The notes under the pieces: generated by a model
Database searches by the model: none
Told to the model about the DNA's origin: nothing
What the model saw: only the letters and a program-made list of their open reading frames with translations
Program-made: the position numbers and the translations under genes
Part shown: piece by piece, positions 48,816 to 59,314 of the stretch
Layout of the letters: the number at the start of each line of letters is the position of its first letter
Numbering within the stretch: the stretch's first letter is position 1
DNA from: Serilophus lunatus
Taxonomy: Eukaryota; Chordata; Aves; Passeriformes; Eurylaimidae
Direction: 5' to 3'
NCBI GenBank assembly: GCA_013399895.1
Contig: VXBA01001332.1
Location: 545,439 to 609,438, forward strand
DNA: 64,000 nucleotides

Positions 48816-49227
48816 ATACTACAGGAGGGGGAAAAAAGATATAACAGCAGAAAGGAATAATTTACTGATGACAGCTTTGCTTAACAGTTCTCAGAGCTGT
48901 TTCGGTTTTTAAAACATTTTCCCTTTCACAGTAAATGCTCACCTTGGCATTTAGAGATGTAAAAGCCTGTCAGGTTGTTACAGCAGACTGTGTGACTGGG
49001 GCTGGGTTTCACGCTCTGGATGAGGCCAAATGCTCCCTTTGTATCTCAGGCTCTGAAGTCACTCCAAAGTCAGGCTGTATTTTTATAGGAGGAGAAGGCA
49101 GACTTTTATTCTGCTTCTGAGACCCAGAAAGCTTGAAAGCTGTACTTCAGAAACATTTCCCAGCTCCTATTGAAATCCCTCTATGTAACAGCTTCCTACT
49201 TGGAAAGTAAGACTGATGTTAATTTGG
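48816..49227. other. Non-coding stretch, possibly old repeat
   Basis: The part at 48995-49100 directly precedes the L3-like 3' end and may belong to the same decayed element, but no clear match was seen. Confidence 0.55.
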
Positions 49228-49360
49228 TCTGTCTAGTCCCATTGGGCTGCAAATCCTTGGGGAGGGGGCCTGTAACCATATGCTTGAGTAGTGCCTGGCA
49301 CAGGGGGGACCTGGCTTCAGCTGGGGCCTCCAAGAACAACAGCAATACAAACAGCAATAC
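49228..49360 (+). mobile_element. L3/CR1-clade LINE 3' end, ancient copy
   Basis: The segment follows the order of the known amniote repeat 3' end: 'gtctagt', 'ggctgcaaatccttgggg' (consensus like 'agattgtaagctctttgggg'), 'gtagtgcctggcacagggg' (like 'gtacagcgcctagcacaatgggg'), 'cagctggggcctccaagaa' (like 'gttggggcctctaggcgct') and a tail of 'caatacaaacagcaatac'. That tail, which ends most copies of this family, marks the 3' terminus and the plus orientation. Divergence is high, as expected for an insertion older than birds. Confidence 0.78.
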
Positions 49361-51417
49361 ATGAAGTCAAAGAGGAATTTTTAACTTGTAAGAAGATAGA
49401 GAGAGAATCTGTTGCCTTCAGATTTGCTTCTTACCAGCACTGTGATGGCAGCAGCTGGCCAGCCTGCTCTCCTGAGCTGTGGACACAGGGACTGGTGTGC
49501 CACCTGCCTGCCATCTCCTGAGAGGTTTCCCGGGGACTCTTCTTCTGCACTTTAAGGCAGAAGGTGCTCTTTAAGCCATCTCCTCCCTGCCTGCAAAGGC
49601 CCCTTTAACTGGACAGGAGTGAAGGGGAGTCTTTACTGAAAGGCAGGAGCGAAAACCCTTTTATCCCACTTTTTCTCAAGCATCCTCCTCCAGGCTGCTT
49701 TGAGGTCCCTCAAAGTCCTCTCTTGCCTGGGACACTTCATCAGGGCGGAGGTGTGGGCTGTCAGTGGGAGCATGGGTTCTTCCCGGAGCTAAGGCAATCA
49801 TAGGCAGAGCTCTGCTGTCTTTTCATCTCTTAAAATATTTGTGGAAATGAGCCTTAACTGGGTCCAGGGATGGAGACGGCCAAACCAGGACTGTTGTCAG
49901 TGTAAAAAATGGTTTCTGATGAAGTCTTATCAATGCTTTGACCTTATTTGTGGCAGATTTTTCCCTTCTGAGTTTGTTTTGACATAATCAGGCTGTTTGA
50001 ACATGAAGTCCTTAGAACATTGTTCTATATCACCTGCATTAGGGCTGATAGCTGTTGGTAATGACTGATCATTTCAATCTTCCTCAGCCTGGCCCTATGA
50101 CCATCTTTTGTGCCAGGTTGCTTGGTGCTGAAATGGAGCTCATTGCACCTAGGATGAGCACAGAAAGCATTATCATCCACTGCTTCAGTGAGGCTTGCTC
50201 TGTGACTGCACTCAGCAGCACAGTGAATATCATCCATAGTAAGTAGGTAATTTAGCATCTTTCTGAAAAGGGTATAGTGACGAATAATCAGCAAAGATTT
50301 AAATGATCAGGAATCTAGATACTTTTTGAAAGGCTGAAAGATGAAACAGAGATCTTCTGTTATTATATTCTACGTGTATGATACGGTGCTAAGTGCCTAT
50401 ACAGACACTTAAGTCAAAAGATAACATGAACATCTTTGCAACTTAACCCTATGTAATGCACTTTTATTCTCTCTGCAAGTAATCTTAAATTATTTTTCTA
50501 CTCAGAATGATTAACTGATCTTGATTGAAGAATGTTTTATTGTTAGAGAATAACTTTTTGTTTTGTAATTTCTCTAATTAGCTCTAAATCCTGTTTCTCC
50601 TCTCGGTAAAGAATTGACATCTGCCAGAAGTAACTGCCCACATAAATGCAGACCCCTTTGAATATTACCTTATAAAAGTTTCTTTTCCATATCAAGAGAC
50701 ATATGCACCACACAATAAAGCTAAATTGCTTCAGCTAGAAAAATTAAAATACGCATAGGAATACTATCTCAGATGAAATACCAACCTACACAAGCCTTCC
50801 TGGCATACACAAGCCAGCCTGGACTGCTGAATGAACGCATTCTACTGGCTTTTGAGGATGAACCCCAGCTGCAGGGACTCCTGTGAGCAGCATCCATCCC
50901 TGGCTTTGCTAGGAATATAGTCCTGAGCTGCTCTCTGGCCTATGAAGTTTGTGGGTGAAGGCTTCTGGCTACTGCTGGTGCCTATTCTTACACCTCAATC
51001 CCAAAGCATCTCACTTCTTTTGTACTTCCTTCTACTTCCCTTCAGCTTCCTACCTCACTGCAGAAGGGCTTTTCCCTTTAGGTGGGGAGTTTACAGCTTC
51101 AGGAGGGCAGCAGAAAGCAGAAAGCAGTGTGGCCAGTGTTCAGAGGGGACAGAGGTGACCGGTGCTGCCCCAGAGCTGTGCCTGGCAGGGAGAGGCCAGC
51201 TGAGCCACCTATTCCCCCCTCCGACACAGCATTGGGCTTCTCTAGGTCATGTCACCAGTTAGGACTTGCTCCTGTGATGGGGAGGTGACCTGCATGAAAC
51301 CAGAAAATAGGACCAGTCTTAGTTTTCTGAGGCTTTCAGCAGTTATAAAGGGTTTAGATCAGCTTTGGACAAGTTTCTGAGCTCAAGCTTTTGTGGGGCA
51401 TGAATCTTTTTTCTACT
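49361..51417. other. Non-coding stretch, nothing firmly recognised
   Basis: Open frames at 50942-51288 reach 106 codons in a slightly GC-richer patch and have no known domain. The part at 50480-50560 is AT-rich with 'gaatgattaactgatcttg', possibly regulatory. No named repeat. Confidence 0.65.
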
Positions 51418-51450
51418 CACGTCAATGTGTTTTGGATCAGGCCCCTTGTT
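51418..51450 (+). mobile_element. Ancient amniote repeat relic
   Basis: The run 'tcaatgtgttttggatcag' followed by 'gccccttgttggg' matches the old repeat word 'tcaatgggctttggatcaggcccttag' closely. The surrounding sequence is too decayed to give element borders. Confidence 0.55.
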
Positions 51451-51938
51451 GGGATAGGCTGAGTCTTTTGATATATTAGCCTGTTGCTGATTAAATGTAC
51501 ATTTCACTTTTTAATTTTCACTTTTTGGGGTAGCCATCGGTCTAATGGAGACCCATTTAGCCATTGCTATAGATCAAAAAAGCCAAGCTTGCTCTGCACT
51601 GCTATGGATTTTCCATGGAGCTACCCATAAGAGCCTTGAAGTTATTAAATCCTTTGTTTTGCTGTCAATTAAAGATGGGTAAACATCAGTCAAGGAAGGG
51701 AGGGCTGGTTTTTTTGGCTTGATAATTAATCAGTGAGCCCCTTCTCTCTTTCGTCTGTGCTTTCCCTCTCCTTTCTGTGCTTTATTTTATGTCCTGGTTT
51801 CTTTCTAATAGTAGCAGGCAGCTGTACAGCGTGGACTTCAGTGCTTTGGTAGCAGGACTCCGTGCCTGGATCAGTCACAGCCTTACAAATTAGAACAATT
51901 CCTGGTACGCATGTTGAAATAGGAAAGAGAACGGTCTC
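51451..51938. other. Non-coding stretch, nothing recognised
   Basis: A pyrimidine-rich patch lies near 51738-51800. No gene or named repeat. Confidence 0.7.
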
Positions 51939-51960
51939 TATTTTATTTTATTTTATTTTA
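51939..51960 (+). repeat. (TTTTA)4 pentanucleotide satellite
   Basis: Four perfect TTTTA units. The same unit recurs at 61631-61656. Confidence 0.9.
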
Positions 51961-52249
51961 CAGTGCTGCTTTGCACACAGCACACACAAAGTCCTTTTAC
52001 ATTAAGAAATAAGTTATGTTTCCTTGATGACTCATTTTCTTATTAGATTACATTTGGTATAACTGTTAAAGGCTATTTCTAATTATTCATATAATATTGT
52101 CTTATATATGAGGATGGCCCATTTTCCACTAATTTCTCAACCCTGTTTTTCTTTCTCTAATGGCATATGACCAGCTCCTAATGCAAAATGAAAAAAAGGA
52201 GGGTGAATAAAAGGATAGGAGAAGAAAAAGAACTCTGCTGTACAACTGA
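51961..52249. other. Non-coding stretch, nothing recognised
   Basis: AT-rich sequence. No gene or named repeat. Confidence 0.7.
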
Positions 52250-52410
52250 AACGGGTAATTATGCTCCTCTAAGCACATCGCTAGAGCCCAGCTGGCACAA
52301 TTAAAGAAATAGCTGATCAGTTCCAGTTATTGATTCTGCTAACATGTTTGTTCACGGTTGCTTCTTGTCTAATTAGTTTTTTCTGCTTTCTTAGTCTGAA
52401 AGCATACCTT
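52250..52410. promoter_or_regulatory. Candidate conserved regulatory element
   Basis: Repeat-free block with 'gcacaattaaagaaatagc', 'ccagttattgattctgc', 'catgtttgttcacgg' (forkhead-like) and 'cttgtctaattagtttt' (perfect TAATTA homeodomain core). The texture resembles vertebrate developmental enhancers. Confidence 0.32.
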
Positions 52411-52524
52411 TTCAGTCAAATCTGTTTTCAGGCATCAGATAGCAATGCTTTATTTAGACCACTTGCTAGCCATTTATTTTAATGCAACAGTACTTCTGTT
52501 CAGGTTTTGTTTTTTTTTTAACCC

Positions 52525-52570
52525 ACTGTGGGCCTGATTCTTTGAAACGGTGTTGAATTTCCTACGGCTT
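52525..52570. mobile_element. Ancient amniote repeat relic
   Basis: The run 'tgtgggcctgattctttg' followed by 'aaacggtgttgaatttc' resembles the old repeat word 'gggcctgattctgccaaggtgctgagc'. It is short and degraded. Confidence 0.42.
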
Positions 52571-53698
52571 TTTGAGACAGTCTGAAATTTAAGATGACAC
52601 TTCATAACAGTGAAATCAACAGATCTGAAAGTAGGGATTAGGGGATCCCTTGGGAGCACCTAAAAACATAGGACATACCTCTTGCAGGTTGTAAGAAGTT
52701 ACTAGCTGCACTTGGCCATTAGAGAAGAGTGAATGTTAAGGCCCTTGCATTTTAATTGGTAGGAAATTTTAACTGCTCAGATACTCTTCTGTTTACCTGA
52801 ATGTGGTCTTTTTTTTCCTCTCTTTCTTTTTAAAAAAACAGATTCTACATAGAAAAGAGTACTTTGGTAAAATGGCCCTTCTTCACAAAATGGGGACTGG
52901 GCAAAGAAAAAGGGAGTGGAAACTTGGTGTGAATCCAAGTATACCAGGTTTTGTCATTTTTGAAGTGCAAATGTGTAGCTATAAAATGCTTTAGGTTTCA
53001 AATGTGCATCTTACATATGACTGAAAAGAACTGATATATCAAACAAAAATAATTTCCCTCCTGCAAAATTGGACTATGTGAAAATATTTAGAAATAATAT
53101 AGCTTTATCGCCCTGACTCAGAACCGCAACAACAACAAAGAAGAAGAAATCTTGGACTGTTTTGCAGAATATAAAATCTGTTTTCTAATCAGCTCTAGTT
53201 CTGGTGCTCTTTGTGTTGCTGAGCAGCTCTCACACTGCACCTCAAGCACAAAAACATTTCAGTGCTGGATAAAGCTTTCTATATTTCAATGAGCAATAAA
53301 TAGATCATTGGGATCTGAATAACTTTTATCTTATATTTAAAGACTCCAAACAGGAAAGAATGTGCTGTAGTCTCCATGACACAATGTGTGTGTCTGCACA
53401 CATCAATGAACACAACAAGTCTAAAATGGATAGTAGTAGCCTGACAGATTTAAAGATGCAGTATATAGAAAAGACATCACAATGCTCTAACTTAAAAATG
53501 TTGTTCAGCAAGTGATTTCTTCAGAAAGATAATTGCTTATTGCTTTATACAATGAGATTTGAAAGATTGCATTATCTGGACTGAGAGAATAAAAATTAAT
53601 TTTTTTGTACATGCAAATCATGCTGTTCTCAAGAACTGTATAAATACGGATTGCTATTAACTGCTTTCAGCACCCAAAGAGGTATACATTGCAATATT
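52571..53698. other. Non-coding stretch, nothing recognised
   Basis: AT-rich. An acceptor-like polypyrimidine-AG lies at about 52808-52841, but no exon-like sequence follows it. Confidence 0.68.
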
Positions 53699-54305
53699 TT
53701 AGATATTGCAGTAGTCCTTGTCTTCATGATTGACATCACTCTTTCCTGATTTTGCCTTTTCCACCAAGTGGGGGAAGCCAAGAAGTATTTCAGCTTTTAG
53801 CAAACGAAACCTGTACCCTACCAATCCTGGTCCATTCCAGGAGCATACAGCACAAATACCCAAAAGTTCTTGACACATTTGGGCTCCATCACTTCTTTCC
53901 TGGCCAACATATTCAGTGCAGTTTAATTCCAGGTCTTGTCCTAGCCTCTCTCCCTGTGCTCTCTGGGACACTGTGTCCTTCCTCATACCTACAGCTACCT
54001 TCTGCAGGTACATTTCTGCAGCTAGGCTGCTCTCCCAATGTGGAGGAGTTGTGGGGAAGGAAGGAAGGAAGAAGAGTTAAAGGTACATGGAATAGTGGCT
54101 GGAACTGTCTAGGGAGCTCCTGCTGCTTACTGGGGATGTGCTGATAAGGGACTTGGGGGATGTGGGGACCTGCCGAAGGTGGCTGGGCTGGGTACAGTGT
54201 GCCGGACAGTATTACCCAACACTGGGGCATTCCCAATATTTGATCTGCCTGGGGTGCAGGTGAGATGCCAGGCAGCTGGGAGAGAGGCCATGAATGGTTA
54301 GACAA
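53699..54305. other. Opposing open reading frames in a GC-richer patch, coding doubtful
   Basis: A 130-codon frame on the plus strand (53752-54144) overlaps 104- and 130-codon frames on the minus strand (53699-54013 and 53913-54305). No frame has a known domain. Overlapping frames on both strands are the usual by-product of locally higher GC, which removes stops on both strands at once. A GGAA satellite (54055-54075) interrupts all of them, which also argues against selected protein. Confidence 0.4.
54055..54075 (+). repeat. Short (GGAA)n satellite
   Basis: Four GGAA-type units in a purine tract. Such repeats can bind ETS factors, but at four units this is only a possibility. Confidence 0.75.
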
Positions 54306-54425
54306 GGGATTTGAGAATCTGAGGTTCAGCTCTCAGCACTGTCACAAGCTGTCTGTGAGAGATCTTGAGCAGGTAATCTTATTTCACTGTGCCTTGATTT
54401 GGTGTCAGTAAATACAGAAAGTAGA
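54292..54425 (+). mobile_element. MIR-type CORE-SINE, ancient copy
   Basis: The order of words follows the MIR consensus: 'gaatctgaggttcagctc' (like 'ctgggttcgaatcc'), 'agcactgtcacaagctgt' (like 'ctctgccacttactagctgt'), 'gatcttgagcaggtaatctt' (like 'gaccttgggcaagttactt'), 'cactgtgccttgattt' (like 'ctctgtgcctcagttt') and 'gtcagtaaatac' (like 'catctgtaaaat'). That covers the tRNA-related to CORE part, in plus orientation. MIR-like SINEs were active before the amniote split, so weathered copies in bird DNA are expected but scarce. Confidence 0.65.
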
Positions 54426-55179
54426 GCAAACATGCTGTCCTCTACCCAGGAGTTTTTATAGGGGTGAAAGCTGTTGGGGTGCAGTGATGTGAGGGGCAGC
54501 ACAGCTAGAGGAGGCAAGGAGAGGGGTTGCCTTTGGCAGGGGCTCTGGTGCTGCTGGGGCTGTGGCTGCACAGCACTGCTCAGCCAGACACTGGGTCCTC
54601 TGGTCTGCTTTTATTGAAGCTGCAGCTCATTGTGGTGAAGCTTTCTCCTCCTCTCACCATAAAAAAAAAGATGTAAATTGGAAGGGTACAGCACTTCTCA
54701 TAAAAACTCTGTGCATTTATATTTAAACATTGAAGTCACACCACTCCCTGTTGAAAAGCCTTCGGGTCCATTGTTGCAGATGAGTAGCGCAGAAAGAGAC
54801 CATTATGCTCAGCAAAAATGTATTTTCCTTGCTCATTTTCCTGGAAACAAAACCTTCTGAGATCTGGTGGCACAAGCCTCACCAAATGGTATTGATAAAG
54901 AAGGAGAAATTGCACATGGCACTGAATCACTGGATCCATCTGAGAGGGAAGGAATAAAGCTCCAAAATATGGCAGCAGATGCCGGTGTGAAATGGCGAGA
55001 CTGCCTTTGTGGCAACGCAGAACAGTTTACCAATAAAGCTCTCTCTGGCTGCTATAGTTGTGTTCAATAGCAATGACAGCTGTCAAGGAGCTCAGGGACT
55101 TGCTGGGATGCCTTCAACATTTTAATCACTCCAGCAAAGGCACAAAAAAACTGTTTGTGTTTGGAGCGCTCTTATTGTG
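54426..55179. other. Non-coding stretch, nothing recognised
   Basis: Open frames do not exceed 81 codons. An A9 run lies at 54661-54669. No named repeat. Confidence 0.68.
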
Positions 55180-55500
55180 ATACGATATTTAAAAGGAAAC
55201 GGTAATTGTTATTTACCTAAAAATTAGAAGGAGCTTTTAATTGTTTGCAATACAGCTCTCATTTCTGTAAACAGAAAGGACAGGTCCTCTCATTTTAATT
55301 TTGAGCAGTTAATTGGTGAATTACAGAGCTCCTGTTACCATCACACTCTCAATCTTCAGACGATGAACTATTTTTCCCTCTGAAGCTCAACTGACAGATT
55401 TTAATATTCCATTAACTTTACAGTTTTACTATAACATCGCATCTTGAGACACTGGGGCACTTTGATTCAAACTGCAGGAAATTAATTTTCTCTCTTTTAT
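55180..55500. promoter_or_regulatory. Candidate conserved enhancer block
   Basis: Repeated homeodomain-like cores (ttttaattgtttgc, cattttaattttg, gcagttaattggtgaattac, ccattaacttt, gaaattaatttt), a TCF/LEF-like 'ctttgattcaaac' and a forkhead-like 'ctgtaaacag' lie within about 300 bases. There is no repeat or reading frame. AT richness raises chance matches, so confidence stays moderate. Confidence 0.33.
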
Positions 55501-56029
55501 TATACCACTAGTAACTACCTTAAAAAAAAAGAAACTTTAAAATTCCTGGTGACATGAGTATAATATGTAAAAATGACAAGAAGAATTATGAATTTTATTT
55601 CCATAAAAGAAGGAAAGGAGGGGGTAATTATAATGCTGAACCATTGTATTCAATCAGAAATTAAGATACTTTTCTAAGACATGAAATTCACATAGTGAAG
55701 AAATGATCATGATGTAAATCTTTGCAGTTGAAAGACATTAACAGTTGTTAACCCCTTTCGTTGCAGCCAAAATGTTTTGACTGAGTATTTTTGGGGAAAA
55801 AAAAAAAAAAAATCACAAAATATGGGGTTGAGAAGACTGAACTTTTTGATTTTGTCTGAAATGACCACAACTCTTCCTGGGGAAAAAAAAAAATAAAGCT
55901 GCTCAACTCTCGTCTGAATGAGTTCAGTCTCTTGGTAATATTCTATTATGGCAAAAGTCTAAAATTATATTGAAACACTTGGAAGTTGTGGCATTGTCTT
56001 AGCATGAAATTTATAGGCAAATATAGACT
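55501..56029. other. Non-coding stretch, nothing recognised
   Basis: AT-rich with an A16 run at 55797-55812 and an A11 run at about 55883-55893. Confidence 0.7.
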
Positions 56030-56064
56030 ATATAGATGAATATAGAATATGGATTCATCTATAT
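56030..56064. repeat. Perfect inverted repeat: 12-bp arms, 11-base loop
   Basis: The arms 'atatagatgaat' (56030-56041) and 'attcatctatat' (56053-56064) are exact reverse complements around 'atagaatatgg'. It lies in a patch of related ATA/TATAG words, so it may have arisen by template switching in simple sequence. Confidence 0.9.
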
Positions 56065-56997
56065 TATGCAGAAACATATATTTTAATAGGAGCATCTATT
56101 CCCTTAGGACAGGCAAAAAATGATTAAAAGTTAAAAAATTTTCAACTGGAAGAGCACGTCGTTCTTCACAAACCAAAAAAAGTAACAATAAAAATTAAAA
56201 TGTGTTTTATGTAACTTCCCCAAACAGCAGAAATGCTGTGAAGTCAAGAGAGTCCCTGGCAGTTTTTCCACACTCCTGGTCACTCTTATCTCTGCTGCCA
56301 GACTTAGACCCCCACACCCTCCCAAAGCCACTCACCATTCCCTGCCTGTCCTGAGGTGGGAATTCCCACTGGTATGGCTTCTCCCTTGCTGTACCCCAGG
56401 CACGGATGCAGTGGTGTGTTATTTCCGCAGCTAGACCCACACTGCATCATTTTTTCACCTCGAATGCTGCTGACTGCAGGAAATGCTTTCGCTGCAGTCT
56501 GATGGTCTGATTGCCTTGTCCATGCACTCTCTCTAACCCTAGCTACTGAAGCTGCCAAAGGCAGATTAAAACAAGGGTTTATGCTCAGCTCTCTAGGCTA
56601 AAGGAGGAGGCCTGCATTGGCACCTCTGCTCTGCTCAGCCTGTGGGGATCCAGGGGCATCCTGTGCATTTGTGCCCCAGGAACTCGGCACCTGCCTGGGA
56701 TTGTGTCTGGTTACAATCAAAGCCCCAGTAAACAAGACGGGTCTGCAGAAAAATGAGGGAAGCTTTTGTGCAGCTGGAAGGTGTTTTGGCACAGCTGCTC
56801 GTGGGATGAGCAGGTGTCAGGACTGTGGGGAGAGGAAATGGCAGTGGTGTTAGAATAGCACTTAGAGGGGTGATGTGGAACTTCCCGAGGAAAGGTAAGA
56901 GAGGCAAATCCTTGTCAGAAATGGTATCCTGATTCGTGACACAGGGGTCTCAATTGAGAACTCTTTAGATCCCATTTGTCCTATTTATTTTTAACAA
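56065..56997. other. Non-coding stretch, GC-richer in its second half
   Basis: 56270-56860 is GC-richer and carries many open frames on both strands up to 90 codons, none with a known domain. No named repeat. Confidence 0.65.
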
Positions 56998-57433
56998 TTC
57001 AGCAATTAAAACAGCACAAGATGGTAGGATTTGGGGAAATCAGTCTGACCAAGCAATGACTGAGAATATGAAACAGTTTCTGAAATGCAATGGTGTAAAT
57101 CATATTACTGGGATTGTGGAAGAATTTAAAATATCTTAGTTCTCTTTATTTTAATTTCAGTTGAAAGAAGGATTTCCAGGCTCCCATGCCATAGGATTAT
57201 TTTTAAATTGTGACTACATATGTGAAAGTCTCTTTCCATCTACCTTCAATTTAAACAGAGAACGCTTTCCCATAGAGGATTGTATTGGGTTGCAAAAGAC
57301 CTGGGATGTCTGCATGTCATCAAAGAAAGCAAATGACATAATCGCTGCACAATTTGCAGCTCAGGTTGAGAAGGTGCTTCAATTGCAAGGGGAGGGGGCG
57401 NGTATTTACTGGTTCTTCTTTAAAAACAGATGA
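56998..57433 (+). other. Repeat-free block with an open frame after an acceptor-like site
   Basis: A good acceptor-like run (tctctttattttaatttcag) ends at 57160. From 57161 a frame stays open for about 90 codons, with no ATG at its start. A GT lies at 57402-57403, straight after the ambiguous base at 57401 and a G-rich run. The predicted peptide has no domain I recognise. The nucleotide texture ('gctgcacaatttgcagctc', 'acataatcgctgcac', 'cagcaattaaaacagcac') also fits a conserved non-coding element, which I find more likely than an exon. Confidence 0.25.
57401..57401. other. Ambiguous base (N)
   Basis: This is the only N in the window, directly after 'aaggggagggggcg'. It most likely marks a base-calling problem beside a G-run rather than an assembly gap. 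Confidence 0.99.
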
Positions 57434-59314
57434 GAAGCTTAGGAAATGCCCATTCACAATGAAGAAGTGAGATTTCTGATACTCTTTTGGAAGGCAGGAG
57501 AAAATATGAGCACAGCTTCTGAGGAGGTCAGTCTGAATTCCAAGGAAGCACTTGCTTTGTGTTGCTGTAATTAAGGCAAACGGACTAAATTATTTGAAGG
57601 TTCTGTCTTCTCTTCTTCAAAATAGTAATATTCTAATAGCATTGTCTTTCTTTGCTCTATTTTTATGAAAATTTTGTCTGCCATTTTAATCTTCTAATGA
57701 ATTCTTTTTTACATGTCATTAAAAAAATTGAAGAACATTTTTTACTCATACACGCTGTGATATTTCTGCTGGATTAGGGATGACCTGGGAGTTACAGTTT
57801 CTGCCTGCTGTTTTCACAGGGCTTTTAGCAACCAATCCCTGCACCTTGATATCCATGGGTGAAGGATTAGTCATGTGGAGGGGAACCTGTGCAAAGTAAG
57901 CAATGTGACACTATATTCCCTGCTGAGATAATAACTGCACTTTCATGACAGGATGAAGTAGAGAGATAATAGAGATTTCAGAGAAATTAGTTACACATAC
58001 ATTGCAAGCAGTGACTATGGCACTAGTGGCTTTACGTTACCATAACATAGCAGCTTTAGCATAACCTCAATGTGTTTCATAGGAAGACAAACAGGGATTT
58101 ATGAGCTTCTTGGTACTACATCATAGTATGAACACAGGCAGCTGCTTGAGAATTCCACTGAGATTTGGTAAATAAACTTTGGCATTTAGAAACAACTTTC
58201 CCAATGAAGTCTTCTGCCCCTCATCCACATTTCTACAGCTTGAGAAATTCTAGAACAAAAGTGTTAATTAATCTATAGAAATTCTCAACTAGAAACTGTC
58301 ATCCATCCCTAACCAGCCCTGTAGCCTCCTGTGACGACTCTGTATTTATTATTGATATAAGTTGTTGTCTGTGAGGCAATAAAGGAGAGCAGAGGATACT
58401 TGTCATGTCTGTGTTGTGTAGACCTGCTGTCAGCTCTCTGCAGTTTTAGCCAAGCCAGCACAGTGGAGGGGAATGACAAATGCAATTGTTTCACAGTAAA
58501 GAAGTGTTTGTAAGTTTTGGCTTACAATTCAGGGGTTTTGGGGAATTGGGGGTTTGAGACAGTTGTTTTGTGTAGTTCTGAGCTATCCATGCTTTTTCTG
58601 TCATAACTGGAGATCCGTCTAGTCTTTCAGCTTAATCTCTATGAAATGCTGTAGTAAATTCAGATCATCTTGCTATGGTAATTCTGAGAGATGCAAATGT
58701 TACTCCTCTGTTCTGCTTTGATACCTCACGAAGAGCCAGCTTTAGCAAAACAGTATTGCATATTTACTCCTAACCGTAAGTCCAAATCCTCTTGGCTTTA
58801 AATGCTAGAGCTGGCATATGCTTATGCATCCAGTGAGGAGTTCCTTGCTAAGCACCAGAATCATCACCATGTGGATACCAACAGGACAACTATGATGCTT
58901 TCAGTATTTTAGTATTAACAATACAAGCACTTGAGAAGTTACAAGTATTTATTGCTTCCTTTAATTTATAAATGTCTGTTACAAGGCAAGTTTTACTGCA
59001 GAGGTGCTTTGGGGACTGTATCTTGCAGCATTGACACGGCTGCGGAGCCTGGCAGGGGCAGTGGGGGCTGTGGGAGAGCATGTCCCTGCTCCTTGTGGGG
59101 CTCCTGCCACACTCCCTCCTCTCTCTTGCCTGTTGCCATGGAGAGCAGATTTGGTCATGCACACTAGTGGGTCCCACACGTCTCTTCTGTGTCAGGGTAA
59201 TCTGCTGTCACTGTGGTCATCATAATAACTGGGCTTTTTCTGCTTTTTTAATACACTCTTCTCTGTATCACATATCGTTTTCAGCTGCCTAGGTGCACTC
59301 TTGGAGTCAGCAGC
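57434..59314. other. Non-coding stretch, nothing recognised
   Basis: A GC-richer patch at 59000-59190 carries overlapping frames on both strands without known domains. No named repeat. Confidence 0.67.

Noticed and set aside
52808..52841. Polypyrimidine tract plus AG as a splice acceptor
   Set aside because: Such runs are frequent in AT-rich DNA, and the following frame (about 60 codons) has no exon-like features or clear donor.
54132..54192. G-run series as a G-quadruplex
   Set aside because: One required loop is 18 bases long, outside the usual range, so a stable four-tract fold is doubtful.
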